Shown one piece after another: positions 1-8,480 of a DNA stretch of 25,095 bases. Every line of letters starts with the position of its first letter. Position 1 is the stretch's first letter. Origin of the DNA: Anaerolineae bacterium (GTDB taxonomy: Bacteria > Chloroflexota > Anaerolineae > B4-G1 > DUEL01); contig JAOZPF010000005.1 of assembly GCA_029932895.1 (NCBI GenBank), positions 1 to 25,095 of the forward strand, written 5' to 3'. Made by a program: the position numbers and the translations under genes. The notes below the pieces were generated by a model. That model saw only the letters and a program-made list of their open reading frames with translations. It was not told where the DNA came from and did no database searches.

Positions 1-413
1 TTGTCGTAGCAGATGTAGAGGAACTGGTGCCCGCGCTCAGCCGCGCCGGAGAGGGCCTGGATGCCGATGTCGTACGTCCCGCCGTCGCCGCCAAAGGCGA
101 TGAACTTGACGTTCTGTTCGGGAATCTTGCCCTGGCGGACCAGGCTGCGGTAGGAGGCCTCGATGCCGCTGATGGTTGAGGCGGCGTTCTCAAAGGCGTT
201 GTGCATCCAGGGGACCTGCCAGGCGGTATAGGGGTAGATGGTGGTCGCCACTTCTAGGCAGCCGGTGGCGTTGGCGATGACCACCGGAGCGTCGATGGCG
301 GCCAGGACCTGCCGCACGATGATCGGAGCGGCGCAGCCGGCGCAGAGCCGGTGCCCCGGGGATAGTTTGTTCGGTTGCTTGGCCAATTCTTTGGGAATTA
401 ATCTCGTTGCCAT
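1..413 (-). CDS. porB: 2-oxoacid (pyruvate-type):ferredoxin oxidoreductase, beta subunit, partial
   Basis: This is the N-terminal 137 residues of the thiamine-diphosphate-binding beta subunit; the rest lies beyond the left edge. In the family, this subunit cleaves the 2-oxoacid (usually pyruvate) and passes electrons to ferredoxin while CoA accepts the acyl group. Visible features are the cysteine pair in RLCAGCAAP (Cys24 and Cys27), a third cysteine in NATGC (Cys52), all expected 4Fe-4S ligands, and the ThDP/Mg motif GGDGGTYDIG. The ATG at 411-413 follows a GGGAG ribosome site and lies 4 bases after the porA stop, so translation is probably coupled. It is the last visible gene of a porG-porD-porA-porB operon. 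Exact substrate (pyruvate versus 2-ketoisovalerate) cannot be settled from this fragment. Confidence 0.93.
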   Translation of the reverse strand, partial: MATRLIPKELAKQPNKLSPGHRLCAGCAAPIIVRQVLAAIDAPVVIANATGCLEVATTIYPYTAWQVPWMHNAFENAASTISGIEASYRSLVRQGKIPEQNVKFIAFGGDGGTYDIGIQALSGAAERGHQFLYICYD

Positions 414-417
414 GATC

Positions 418-1605
418 TTACTCCCGCACACTCAAGTACGTCACCATTCGTTCCACCTGGCCTGTCTCGGCCGTGCGGAGCATGTCCCGGTAGACCGACT
501 CGATCTCGCCCGGCAGAATATCGCGCCCGCCCAGGCCGAAGACGTAATCGGCCATCGGCACCTGGACCCCGTGAACCGCCAGCGCTGCTACCAACTCCAG
601 GAAGAGCGGGCCGGCGTTATCCATCGCCCCGAAGGAGATGGAGCGGTCCATCACAGCCACCGCCTTCAGATGGCGCAGCGCGTCTGCCAGCTCCTTCGCC
701 GGGAAGGGGCGAAAGAGCCGTGGCTTGAGCAGCCCCACCTTTAGCCCCTCCTCGCGCAGTTGGTCAACCACGACCTTGGCGGTGCCGGCGGCCGAGTTGA
801 CGACCACCACCGCTACCTCCGCATCGTCCAGCCGGTAGGACTCGAACAAGCCGTACTCCCGGCCAAACTTTTGGTTGAACTCGGCGGTCACTTCCATGAT
901 GACGCGCGAGGCGTGCTCCATCCCATCCACCTGCTGCCGCTTGTGCTCATAGTAGTAGTCGTAAAAGTCGAGCGGGCCGTAGGTCTTGGGGTGCTCCAGG
1001 TCCAGCAGCGACCACTGGGGGTGATACTCACCCACGAATGCCTTTACGTCCGCGTCGTCATAGATCTCGACCCGCTCCATGCCGTGGCTGGTGATGAAAC
1101 CATCCTGGCATACCGCCACGGGCAGGAGCACGTCGGGGTGCTCGGCGATGCGAACGGCCTGGATCAGGTTGTCATATGCCTCCTGACCGTTCTCCGAAAA
1201 GAGAATGATCCAGCCGCTATCCCGTATCCCCATCACGTCCGAGTGGTCGCAGTGAATGTTGATGGGGCCGGAGAGCGCCCGGTTGACCAGGCTCATCACG
1301 ATGGGCAGCCGCGTGGAGGCGGCGATGTACACAATCTCCCACATCAACGCCAGACCGTTGGCGGAGGTGGCGGTCATCACCCGCGACCCTGCCGCCGCCG
1401 CGCCGACGCAGGCGCTCATCGCGCTGTGCTCGCTCTCCACGGTCACGAACTCGGTGTCGACCAGCCCGTCGGCCACAAAATCGGCAAACTTTTGCACCGT
1501 CGAGGTCTGAGGCGTGATGGGGTAGGCAGCGACCACGTCAGGGTTGATCTGGCGCATCGCCGTAGCGACCGCATCGTTGCCAGCTAATGCTTTGAATGTA
1601 CTCAT
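418..1605 (-). CDS. porA: 2-oxoacid (pyruvate-type):ferredoxin oxidoreductase, alpha subunit
   Basis: This 395-residue protein has the usual length of a separate PorA subunit. The family motif YPITPQTS begins at residue 28, followed by the conserved VESEHSAMSACVGA and TATSANGLALMWE stretches of the pyrimidine-binding domain. The C-terminal third (from about residue 260, VVVNSAAGTAK and LLKPRLFRPFP) matches the transketolase C-terminal-like domain. The frame is open upstream to 1716, but the start at 1605 is chosen because the ATG is preceded by AGGAG and the protein then begins MSTFKALAGN, as homologues do. The longer version would run into porD. It lies 5 bases after porD and 4 before porB. 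Expected role: oxidative decarboxylation of pyruvate in the cytoplasm of an anaerobe, or the reverse for CO2 fixation. Confidence 0.95.
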   Translation of the reverse strand: MSTFKALAGNDAVATAMRQINPDVVAAYPITPQTSTVQKFADFVADGLVDTEFVTVESEHSAMSACVGAAAAGSRVMTATSANGLALMWEIVYIAASTRLPIVMSLVNRALSGPINIHCDHSDVMGIRDSGWIILFSENGQEAYDNLIQAVRIAEHPDVLLPVAVCQDGFITSHGMERVEIYDDADVKAFVGEYHPQWSLLDLEHPKTYGPLDFYDYYYEHKRQQVDGMEHASRVIMEVTAEFNQKFGREYGLFESYRLDDAEVAVVVVNSAAGTAKVVVDQLREEGLKVGLLKPRLFRPFPAKELADALRHLKAVAVMDRSISFGAMDNAGPLFLELVAALAVHGVQVPMADYVFGLGGRDILPGEIESVYRDMLRTAETGQVERMVTYLSVRE

Positions 1606-1610
1606 CTGTC

Positions 1611-1964
1611 CTACTCCTGGAACTTGCCTTCTTCGACCATGCGGATGCAGAGGCGGGGGTCGTCCCGCGCCACCTCTCCTTCCGCCTGCCGGATCACCTT
1701 GCTGTTGACCGGGCAAACCGAAGCGCAGATTCCACAGCCCTTGCAGTGGTCCAGGTCAAAACCGATCATCTTTTCGTTCTCGGCATCCACCAGGATGCTC
1801 GAGTCGGGGCAAAAGAGCCAGCACTGGAAACAATGAATGCACTCCGCCGCGCCGAAAACCGGGCGGAAGGCCCGCCAGCCACCGGTCAGATACTGCTCCG
1901 CATTTCCCGCTTCCAGGATCATCCCTCCGATGGGGATATCCCGCCATCCTTTCAATTCGGCCAT
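1611..1964 (-). CDS. porD: 2-oxoacid:ferredoxin oxidoreductase, delta (2x 4Fe-4S ferredoxin) subunit
   Basis: This 117-residue ferredoxin-like subunit carries two 4Fe-4S motifs, CIHCFQCWLFCP and CKGCGICASVCP, in the second half. In PorABDG complexes it carries electrons from the ThDP/cluster of PorB to external ferredoxin. The ATG at 1964 has an AAGGAG ribosome site. The N-terminus (about 40 residues, KGWRDIPIGG) is the usual docking extension of PorD. The gene sits between porG and porA in the same orientation, 5 bases from porA. The length and cysteine spacing are normal, and nothing looks broken. Confidence 0.95.
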   Translation of the reverse strand: MAELKGWRDIPIGGMILEAGNAEQYLTGGWRAFRPVFGAAECIHCFQCWLFCPDSSILVDAENEKMIGFDLDHCKGCGICASVCPVNSKVIRQAEGEVARDDPRLCIRMVEEGKFQE

Positions 1965-1990
1965 ACTGTTTACTCCTTGGAATGCGAATT

Positions 1991-2008
1991 GCGAGTTGCG
2001 AAACTCGC
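1991..2008. repeat. Small perfect hairpin between porG and porD
   Basis: GCGAGTT (1991-1997) and AACTCGC (2002-2008) form a 7-bp stem with the tetraloop GCGA in the 51-base gap between porG and porD. It may tune mRNA stability or relative expression of the subunits. There is no T-run, so it is not an obvious terminator. Confidence 0.5.
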
Positions 2009-2015
2009 GGTGTGC

Positions 2016-2588
2016 CTATCCCTCTTGTACCTCCTCCGCTGCCCTGCGCAATGCCCGGATGTTGGCCTCTATCACGCTTGCAGAGACCTTTTTGCCGAAC
2101 CATGCCCGCACCTGTTCGTCCAGCTCGTCAATGTTGAACAGGCCGGTGGCGCGGGCAAAAGCGCCCAGCATAGGGGTGTTGGTGATCTCGCGACCCATCT
2201 CTTCGATGGCGATATGGCTCGCATCGACCGTAAAGACCTTGCCCGTGCCAAAGCCGGTGATCTCCCGCACCTCTTGCGGTTTCATTGACGTGTTGACCAG
2301 CAGAGTGCCGTCTTTCTGAAGCCCCTCCGCTACCGGGACCGTGCCCAGCAGGGTGGGATCGAGGACCAGGACAACGTCTGGGTTCTCGATCTGGGAATGG
2401 ATGGTGATGGGCTTGGAGCTGAGGCGGGTGTAAGCGCGAATGGGCGCGCCCATCCGCTCCGGACCATAGTCGGGAAAGGCCTGGAAGTATTGCCCGGTTC
2501 CCAACGCCGTCTCAGCCAGCAGCTTGCCGGCGGTCACCACACCCTGTCCACCTCGACCATGCCAGCGAATCTCGATCACATCTTTCAT
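2016..2588 (-). CDS. porG: 2-oxoacid:ferredoxin oxidoreductase, gamma subunit
   Basis: This 190-residue PorG starts MKDVIEIRWHG followed by the hallmark GRGGQGVVTAGKLLAE (residues 11-26) and the family stretch FPDYGPERMGAPIRAYTR. It is the first visible gene of the operon. The frame extends upstream to 2696, but the start at 2588 is chosen because it has a TTAGGAG ribosome site and places the conserved motif at the usual distance from the N-terminus; the upstream extension looks non-coding. The gene reads away from the TlpA-like gene, so the 237-base divergent gap (2589-2825) should hold both promoters. I could not identify a convincing -35/-10 pair for the por operon there. Confidence 0.94.
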   Translation of the reverse strand: MKDVIEIRWHGRGGQGVVTAGKLLAETALGTGQYFQAFPDYGPERMGAPIRAYTRLSSKPITIHSQIENPDVVLVLDPTLLGTVPVAEGLQKDGTLLVNTSMKPQEVREITGFGTGKVFTVDASHIAIEEMGREITNTPMLGAFARATGLFNIDELDEQVRAWFGKKVSASVIEANIRALRRAAEEVQEG

Positions 2589-2766
2589 AGCGTCTCTCCT
2601 AAAGCAGAGATTGAGCGACATCGCGCTCCAACTCCTATATTGTGCCACAAACTTGCATTTTGCGCCAGTGACGGGCTGCCTCCCCCGCGGCGACACTTGT
2701 CATATCAACCTGAGCCGCAGTCTGGCAGGCATGGTGTTTGGGCGCACTCCCGGCGTGACTGACAGC

Positions 2767-2795
2767 TTGACAACTTGGGCAGGTAGCGGTATCCT
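2767..2795 (+). promoter_or_regulatory. Predicted sigma-70-type promoter for the TlpA-like gene
   Basis: TTGACA (2767-2772), a 17-base spacer and TATCCT (2790-2795) lie 30 bases upstream of the ATG at 2826, which has a GGAAAGGAG ribosome site. The -35 is perfect and the -10 keeps the key T, A and final T. Confidence 0.6.
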
Positions 2796-2860
2796 CCCGC
2801 TTTAACCGAGGAAAGGAGAACAACGATGCCAAGTTCCTGGCAGCGACAGCTTTACTGGTA

Positions 2861-3364
2861 TTGATCCTTGCTTCCTGTTCCCCCCTGTCCTCTCAACCTG
2901 CTCCCTCACCCACTTCCCAGCCCCTACCACAACCCACGCCCAAAAGCACGGGAGGGCGGGGTAGAACCGCCCCCGACTTTGCCCTGCAAAGCCTGGACGG
3001 CACGACGGTGACGCTCTCTGACCTGCGCGGAGAGGTAGTGGTGGTCGATTTCTGGGCCAGTTGGTGCCCCCCTTGCGTGGAGAGTATGCCCCACCTGCAG
3101 GAGCTCGGTGAGCGATACGCCGACCAGGGCGTGGTGGTGCTGGCGGTCAACGTGGGGGAGAGCAGAAATGCTATCCTGCGCTTCCTGGCTGGCGGCCCGT
3201 ACACGTTCACGGTGCTCATGGACACTAACGGCGCGGTCGCCGATGCCTACGGCGTGTGGGGTATCCCCTACACCGTGGTGGTGGATCGGGAGGGGGTGCC
3301 GTATCCAGTCTTGAGCGGACCGGTGGGGGCGGAGCAGCAGGTGCTCCAATTGCTGGGGCAATAG
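2861..3364 (+). CDS. TlpA-like thioredoxin-fold lipoprotein (possible frameshift at its start)
   Basis: This is a thiol:disulfide oxidoreductase of the TlpA/ResA type, expected on the outer face of the membrane. The catalytic motif is WASWCPPC, and the cis-proline motif WGIPYTVVVD lies about 75 residues later. A Pro/Ser/Thr-rich linker separates the lipobox LASC from the domain. The open frame begins at a TTG (2861), which gives only five residues before the lipobox cysteine. In the same frame just upstream the codons read KFLAATALLVLILASC, a textbook lipoprotein signal peptide, but that frame has no start codon. The only well-placed ATG (2826, good ribosome site) is in another frame and stops after 12 codons. 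One missing base near 2831 would explain this. The gene ends 2 bases from the convergent oxidoreductase gene. Confidence 0.8.
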   Translation: MILASCSPLSSQPAPSPTSQPLPQPTPKSTGGRGRTAPDFALQSLDGTTVTLSDLRGEVVVVDFWASWCPPCVESMPHLQELGERYADQGVVVLAVNVGESRNAILRFLAGGPYTFTVLMDTNGAVADAYGVWGIPYTVVVDREGVPYPVLSGPVGAEQQVLQLLGQ

Positions 3365-3366
3365 GT

Positions 3367-4653
3367 TCAACCAGCCGCGCCGAGCGCGGTCGCCACCCGC
3401 CGCCCCAACTCTACCGCATAGTTGGTCCCCCGGTCCCAGGGGTAGACCTGGCTCATGTTCGCCGCCCACAGGCCGGGGATGGGGGTCCTTAGCGGCGGGA
3501 TATTCCGCGAGTGGTCGAGAGTGGGGACCGGCTGGGCGTACGGTTCGGTGAACATCCAACTGGCCCGCACCCAGTCGGGACGAAAGTCAGGGTTGACTCT
3601 GACCAGGCCCGGCAGGTAGGTCTCGAGCAGCTGCTCCTTGCTGTACGAGAAGTAGGGGTGTTCTGGTTCCAAGTAGTCGCCGCAATAGACCAGATGGTCG
3701 CCGTCATAGTGCTCCGGTGAGATGTAGTTGGTGTGCTCAACCAGCCCCATGAAGGGGATTCCCTCGCTCTTGGGCATATTGATCCAGTAGTGGCCGTCGG
3801 TCAGGCGGTGCCTGAGGGCCAGGATGAGCACCACCGCTCCCATTGACTTGAGGTTGTCGAGGCTGGTCGCATAGTCGGGCGGCAGCGCGGGCGTGCGGAC
3901 GTGCAGGGCCCGCGGCGAGCAGGTGGCGATGACCTGGTTGTGCTGCGCTTCGCCTCCGTCCAGTTTCAGCTTGATCTGTCCCTCCGTGGGATAGATCCCG
4001 CGGACGTGTGTGTTGAGCTGCACCACCCCGCCTTGCGCGCGCACCCGTTCCACCAGCAGATCGACCAAGCCCTGGAAGCCGCCCTCAAAATAGCCCAGAC
4101 GAGGGGTGCGCTTGTAGAGCCGGGCCCAGAACCAGGCCATGTTCACGTCCTGGTAGTTCTGCTCGCCGAACTTGCTGATCAGGAGCGGTTTCCACAGTAC
4201 CTCATAGGCCCGCTGGCCCACCGCCCGCCGCGTCCACTCCGCCGCGGTGACTCTCTCCAGAGGATGCCAGTTGCGCAGCATGCGCAGGTAGAGGGTGACC
4301 ACCCCTACGCGCAGCCGGTCGATCAGGGGAAGGGGGGTGAACCGCAGCACCCGCAAGGGGCTATCAAAGGGATAGATGTGGCCCTGGTGGTAGATGGAGG
4401 TGGTGGGACGGGGGAAAAAGGTCCGCGCGCTGGCCCCCAGTTCGTCGATCAGGCCCAGCACCTCGCGGTCGGAGGCGAACCAGTGATGGTAGAACCGTTC
4501 CAGGGGCCATTCCCACCGCGGGTCGCTGAACCCCGCTGCCAACCCTCCGGCGTAGGGCCGCGCCTCGTAGATGGTGACCTGGTGGCCCATCCGGGTCAGG
4601 TCGTAGGCGGCCGTGAGGCCGGTGATGCCCGCGCCAATTATGCCGACGTTCAT
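3367..4653 (-). CDS. NAD(P)/FAD-dependent oxidoreductase (protoporphyrinogen oxidase/amine oxidase-like)
   Basis: This 428-residue flavoprotein begins with the Rossmann dinucleotide motif IGAGITGL (residues 6-13) and an acidic residue (Glu30 in YEARPYAGG) that would bind the FAD ribose. The C-terminal end MSQVYPWDRGTNYAVELGRR is the second FAD-contact region typical of the amine oxidase/PpoX superfamily. It resembles the broad group of bacterial proteins annotated as protoporphyrinogen oxidase-like or UDP-galactopyranose-mutase-like; the substrate cannot be deduced. The ATG has a GGAGG ribosome site located in the 18-base gap after xseA, so it is probably the last gene of the run starting at 8480. 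It converges on the TlpA-like gene with no terminator between them. Confidence 0.85.
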   Translation of the reverse strand: MNVGIIGAGITGLTAAYDLTRMGHQVTIYEARPYAGGLAAGFSDPRWEWPLERFYHHWFASDREVLGLIDELGASARTFFPRPTTSIYHQGHIYPFDSPLRVLRFTPLPLIDRLRVGVVTLYLRMLRNWHPLERVTAAEWTRRAVGQRAYEVLWKPLLISKFGEQNYQDVNMAWFWARLYKRTPRLGYFEGGFQGLVDLLVERVRAQGGVVQLNTHVRGIYPTEGQIKLKLDGGEAQHNQVIATCSPRALHVRTPALPPDYATSLDNLKSMGAVVLILALRHRLTDGHYWINMPKSEGIPFMGLVEHTNYISPEHYDGDHLVYCGDYLEPEHPYFSYSKEQLLETYLPGLVRVNPDFRPDWVRASWMFTEPYAQPVPTLDHSRNIPPLRTPIPGLWAANMSQVYPWDRGTNYAVELGRRVATALGAAG

Positions 4654-4671
4654 ACCATCACCCTCCAGGTG

Positions 4672-5922
4672 TCAAACCGATGTGCTTTCTTGTTCCCGTT
4701 TCCCCTGGACGGTCGCCGCGAACTCGCCGTCGCTGACACGGACTTCGAGTTCGTCCCCGGCGGCTACCTGAGCCACGGAGCGGACCAACCGGCCGTCGGC
4801 ACGGCGGCGGACGACGGCGTATCCCCGCTCCAACGTCCCCAGGGGGCTGACGCTCTCCAACCGTCCGCCAAGCCCCGCCAGCCGCTCGCGCCAGAGCGAG
4901 AGGTCGCGCTGCAGCAGTTCGGTGGAGCGCGCCGCCAGGTCGTCTACTCGCTGGCGGGCCTGCTCCAAGCGGGCCGTGGGGGAGAGACGGCGCAACGCCC
5001 GCTCTTCCTCTGCCAGCGTATCCCTCCGCCGGGCCAGCGCTGCCCCCATCGCCAGCGACAACCGTCCCGCCAGCGCCATCACCTGCCCGCGCAACTCGGA
5101 CCGGTCGGGCGTGGCGACCTCCGCCGCGGCCGAGGGGGTGGGTGCACGGTAATCGGCGGCGAAATCGGCCAGGCTAAAGTCGGTCTCGTGACCCACCCCG
5201 CAGACTACCGGGATGCGAGAGCCAGCCACCGCCCGGGCCACCCGCTCGTCGTTAAAAGCCCACAGGTCCTCCAGCGATCCCCCCCCGCGGGCGACCAGGA
5301 TCACGTCCACGTCCTCCCGCGCGTTCAAGGCTTCCAGGGCGGCGACAATCTGCGGCGGGGCCGCGTCGCCCTGCACCAGCGTCGGCGAGAGTAGTACCTC
5401 CGCCAGCGGGTAGCGGCGGGAGAGGACACGCAGGATGTCGCGCAGGGCCGCGGCCCCCGGCGAGGTCACGACGCCGATGCGCCGGGGAAAAGCGGGCAGG
5501 GGACGTTTCCGTTCTGCGTCGAACAGCCCCTCCGCTTCCAGGCGTCCCTTTAGCCGCTCATATTCCTGGTAGAGAAGCCCCACCCCTTTCTGCTCCAGGC
5601 GGTCCACATAGAGCTGCAGAGCCCCGCGTTGCTCATAGATTCCCACCCGGCCGTGAGCCAGCACCCGCTCGCCGTCGGTTGGGAGGGCCAGCAGCTTCTG
5701 GGCTGCGCTCTGCCACATCACGCAGCGTAGCTCGGCCCCGGCGTCCTTAAGGGTAAAGTAGCAGTGGCCCGAGGAGGCGCGACGAAAGTTCGAGATCTCT
5801 CCCTCAACCTGCACGTCCCCCAGGTCGGGGTCCATCTCCAGCGTCTCGCTGATGCGGGCGACCAACTGGCTGACGGTGTAGGGCATCGATTGCCACGCTG
5901 AGAAAAAGGATGATTGGACCAT
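4672..5922 (-). CDS. xseA: Exodeoxyribonuclease VII large subunit
   Basis: XseA is the catalytic subunit of exonuclease VII, which degrades single-stranded DNA to oligonucleotides in the cytoplasm. The 416-residue protein has the N-terminal OB-fold (about 13-110, with EGEISNFRRASSGHCYFTLKD). The catalytic-domain motifs follow: VTSPGAAALRD (152-162), ARGGGSLEDLWAFND (211-225) and GVGHETDFSLADFAADYR (242-259) with APTPSAAAE after it. A coiled-coil-rich segment (about 275-360) precedes the C-terminal end. The start at 5922 lies 6 bases after the upstream peptidase gene; an alternative ATG at 5886 (MPYTVSQL) fits the family equally well, and neither has a strong ribosome site. The small subunit gene xseB is not next to it in this window. 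Confidence 0.95.
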   Translation of the reverse strand: MVQSSFFSAWQSMPYTVSQLVARISETLEMDPDLGDVQVEGEISNFRRASSGHCYFTLKDAGAELRCVMWQSAAQKLLALPTDGERVLAHGRVGIYEQRGALQLYVDRLEQKGVGLLYQEYERLKGRLEAEGLFDAERKRPLPAFPRRIGVVTSPGAAALRDILRVLSRRYPLAEVLLSPTLVQGDAAPPQIVAALEALNAREDVDVILVARGGGSLEDLWAFNDERVARAVAGSRIPVVCGVGHETDFSLADFAADYRAPTPSAAAEVATPDRSELRGQVMALAGRLSLAMGAALARRRDTLAEEERALRRLSPTARLEQARQRVDDLAARSTELLQRDLSLWRERLAGLGGRLESVSPLGTLERGYAVVRRRADGRLVRSVAQVAAGDELEVRVSDGEFAATVQGKREQESTSV

Positions 5923-5928
5923 TGGCAG

Positions 5929-7290
5929 TCAGGGGGACGGTGGGGCGGCTGTATGCCGGGAGCGGCGCGCGACGCGCCAGCCGAGCACACCTGCCAACGG
6001 CAGCGCCAACCCGAATAGGCCGGAACAGGGTGAGCAGCAGGTCGGCAAAGAAGTGCCCGGCGCGGTGACGGTCGGGGGAGGGGCTGACGGCGTGCTGGTG
6101 GCGACCGACTGCCCGTGGGGTGATGTGGGCAAGGCGAACTGGGTAACCGGCAGCGTGGGCAGGACGATAGCCGTGGGCACGGATTCGACCGGGTAGCCGA
6201 GCCAGGCCCGCCACTCCATCTCGAGCTGCACCAGGTCCATCCCCGTCGTTTGGGTCAGAGCGTCCTCGAAAGGGACGTTGTCAGCGACGGTGAGGATCAA
6301 TTCTCCCAACGTGTCCTCCCCGTAAACCTCGGCGATATAGTCGACCAGGCTCCACACCTCGGCGTACCATTCTGGTATCTCGTCGTTGACGATAGCCCCG
6401 CCCCGCGCACCCAACAGGCGGATAGGGATCAGCTCGTCCCGTGCGGCTGCGGCCTGCACCAACGCCCTCTCTTGGCTGTGGTCGTGCCGCTCGTTGTAGA
6501 CGGCGATCCCCTCGTTGAACCAAGTGGGCACGCTGACCCAGGTGTTTTTGAAAATCTCGCCCATGTAAAAGACGTGGGCCAGCTCGTGGGGGATCACGTC
6601 GTAGACGAACCAGTCCAGATCATAGCCCCACTGGGCGGTAACGCCGAGGTTGGGGAGACTGACCCCCCCGATCCAGCTCTCGCAGGTTCCGCGGGCGTAA
6701 AACTCGCAGAAATCGGACTGGTGGCGATAGATCACCACGCGGACGGGCTGGGAGGTGATAACGCCGGTGATGCGGGCCACATGCTCGTATCCGTCCTGAG
6801 CGGCGTCCAGGATCGCCTGCCCAAACTCTTCCGGTTCGTCATACCAAAAGACGATGACGTCCTCCCCTTCCAGCCGCTGCCAGTTGTGTGTGTCGCTGGT
6901 GTACTCCGTCTCCACGGGCGGGAGGCTGGAGGTACTGCCACTGGCAAGCTCCACTTCCCAGTGGTAGGCGATGGGGGTGAACGGCGGGATCGTCTCCATA
7001 GTGGTGTTCCACACTGCCTCCACCTCGACCTCCGCTCCTGGGGTAAAGGACTCGGCAGTCAGCAGCCGTGTCGGTTCGGTCCAGCCCGGATCGGCATAGA
7101 GGCGCGCGGCAACGATGTCGTCCTGGTCGCTACGTGCTCGCAGGTGAAAAATGAGGCCGTCGGGAAAGTGGCTCTCCTCCCACTGCGCGAGCACCTGGAC
7201 CTCGGTGGTGGGCGCGGCGGCGATGGGCAGGGTGTGGAACGCGCCTGCCAGGATCAGGGCCAGGATCAAGGTGAAGGACAGTCGTCTCAT
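5929..7290 (-). CDS. Membrane-anchored gluzincin-type metallopeptidase (peptidase MA-like)
   Basis: This is a predicted exported zinc peptidase of 453 residues. An N-terminal signal peptide (MRRLSFTLILALILAGAF) is followed by a beta-rich region. The zinc motif HELAH is at residues 235-239, and WFNEGIAVY (Glu260) supplies the third zinc ligand in gluzincin arrangement. After the catalytic domain comes a Pro/Thr/Ser-rich stalk, a transmembrane helix (LFGLALPLAGVLGWRVA) and a basic tail, so the domain should sit outside the cell, tethered by its C-terminus. The start at 7290 is preferred over the longer frame (to 7359) because it puts the signal peptide at the N-terminus and has an AAGGGGG ribosome site. 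It lies 65 bases after the iron-sulfur gene. The substrate is unknown. Confidence 0.85.
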   Translation of the reverse strand: MRRLSFTLILALILAGAFHTLPIAAAPTTEVQVLAQWEESHFPDGLIFHLRARSDQDDIVAARLYADPGWTEPTRLLTAESFTPGAEVEVEAVWNTTMETIPPFTPIAYHWEVELASGSTSSLPPVETEYTSDTHNWQRLEGEDVIVFWYDEPEEFGQAILDAAQDGYEHVARITGVITSQPVRVVIYRHQSDFCEFYARGTCESWIGGVSLPNLGVTAQWGYDLDWFVYDVIPHELAHVFYMGEIFKNTWVSVPTWFNEGIAVYNERHDHSQERALVQAAAARDELIPIRLLGARGGAIVNDEIPEWYAEVWSLVDYIAEVYGEDTLGELILTVADNVPFEDALTQTTGMDLVQLEMEWRAWLGYPVESVPTAIVLPTLPVTQFALPTSPHGQSVATSTPSAPPPTVTAPGTSLPTCCSPCSGLFGLALPLAGVLGWRVARRSRHTAAPPSP

Positions 7291-7355
7291 TGTAGCCCCC
7301 TTTGCTGCCTTTGTGGCGGCGGACGGCCCCAGTGTACCGCAGTTAGGTAAAGGGG

Positions 7356-8480
7356 TCAACTCTGAGGGCGAGCGGGTCTGGTCACCCCCGCGCCTTGGGG
7401 GAGAATGTCCTCGATGCGCAACCCACGCGCGCTGGCGCGGCGTGCCATCCAGTCTATGATGGTGGCTGGGGGCGGTGACACCTCCTCCTCCGGCCGGCGT
7501 TCCAGGCGGATCGCAGCGGTGGGGCAGGCTGGCGTACAGACGCCGCAGCCCAGGCAGCGGGAGAGGTCCACCACCGCCACCTCATCCGACAGCGAGAGGG
7601 CCCCAAAGTGACATCGCTCCACACAGGCCCCGCAGCCCAGGCAGGTCTCCTCCTCCACCACGGCCTGGAAGTTGGAGTGGGCCACGGCCGTGGGCACGCC
7701 GAACTCGGTCAGCCCCCGCAGCACGCCGCAGCAGCAGGGGCAGCAGTTGCAGATATAATGGATGCCGTCGCGATAGTTGCCGGTGGTGTGGACGAGTCCC
7801 AACTCCTCCACCTCCCGCAATAGTTGCAAAGCCTCATCCTTGGTGATCGCCCGGTCCACCTCGCTGTTGTCAAAGGCGTGCTCGACCGGAGCCATGACCA
7901 TACATGTCTCGAGCGGATAGTCACACCCCTCGCCCACCATTCGCTTCTGGACCCGGCAGATGCAGTCGCGGACGCCCCAGGACTTGGCGCGCTCCACGAT
8001 GGCGGCGGCCTGCTCGTAGGGAAAGACTTGCAGGTCGAAGGGAACGGCCTCCCCGACGGGGATCACGCGGTGAATGGGCGGCGCGGCGTCCAGAAAGGTC
8101 TGCCCGCCCACCTCACGGAAGTAGGTCTCTACCAGCGCTGCCAGTTCAGCGTTCATACGGGGCAATTGTTCCTCGTAGAACCCGACCACAAAGGGCATCA
8201 ACCCAAATGTTAGTTTCCCCTTCCCCTTCCGTACCCGGATCAGTCCCCGGCGGGCCATGTCCTTCAGCGTCTGGCGGGCAGACCCGGGGTCAGCGCCCGC
8301 GCGGGCGGCGATGTCGGCGGCGGGTTCAGGGACGAGGAACATCTCGGCAGCCAGGGCGGCCTCCTGCGGCGTGAACAGCTTGGCCAACAGCAGCAACTCG
8401 ATCCCGCTCTCGGTCGCCGGGAAGCCGTTGGGGATCGAATCGAGACGGCGAGCCAACTGGCGATAGACTTGCGTATCCAT
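7356..8480 (-). CDS. 4Fe-4S protein with N-terminal winged-helix-like region
   Basis: This 374-residue protein combines several parts. The N-terminal helical region (about 25-95) contains a helix-turn-helix-like stretch (PAADIAARAGADPGSARQTLKDMARRGLIRV) followed by a basic segment. The middle domain has cysteine clusters at 173/175, 186, 193 and the dense CNCCPCCC (244-251). Two ferredoxin motifs close it, CLGCGACVERC (280-290) and CLGCGVCTPAC (309-319). Similar proteins are annotated only as 4Fe-4S binding proteins. The layout suggests a redox-responsive protein, possibly a regulator, but that is inference. The ATG has an AAAGGAA ribosome site. It is the first gene of the run that continues into the peptidase, xseA and FAD oxidoreductase genes. 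Confidence 0.82.
   Translation of the reverse strand: MDTQVYRQLARRLDSIPNGFPATESGIELLLLAKLFTPQEAALAAEMFLVPEPAADIAARAGADPGSARQTLKDMARRGLIRVRKGKGKLTFGLMPFVVGFYEEQLPRMNAELAALVETYFREVGGQTFLDAAPPIHRVIPVGEAVPFDLQVFPYEQAAAIVERAKSWGVRDCICRVQKRMVGEGCDYPLETCMVMAPVEHAFDNSEVDRAITKDEALQLLREVEELGLVHTTGNYRDGIHYICNCCPCCCGVLRGLTEFGVPTAVAHSNFQAVVEEETCLGCGACVERCHFGALSLSDEVAVVDLSRCLGCGVCTPACPTAAIRLERRPEEEVSPPPATIIDWMARRASARGLRIEDILPQGAGVTRPARPQS

Noticed and set aside
3901..5394. Long plus-strand open frame of 497 codons
   Set aside because: It is antisense to the FAD oxidoreductase and xseA genes, both clearly homologous to known families. Its translation has no recognisable domain; GC-rich antisense frames are often open.
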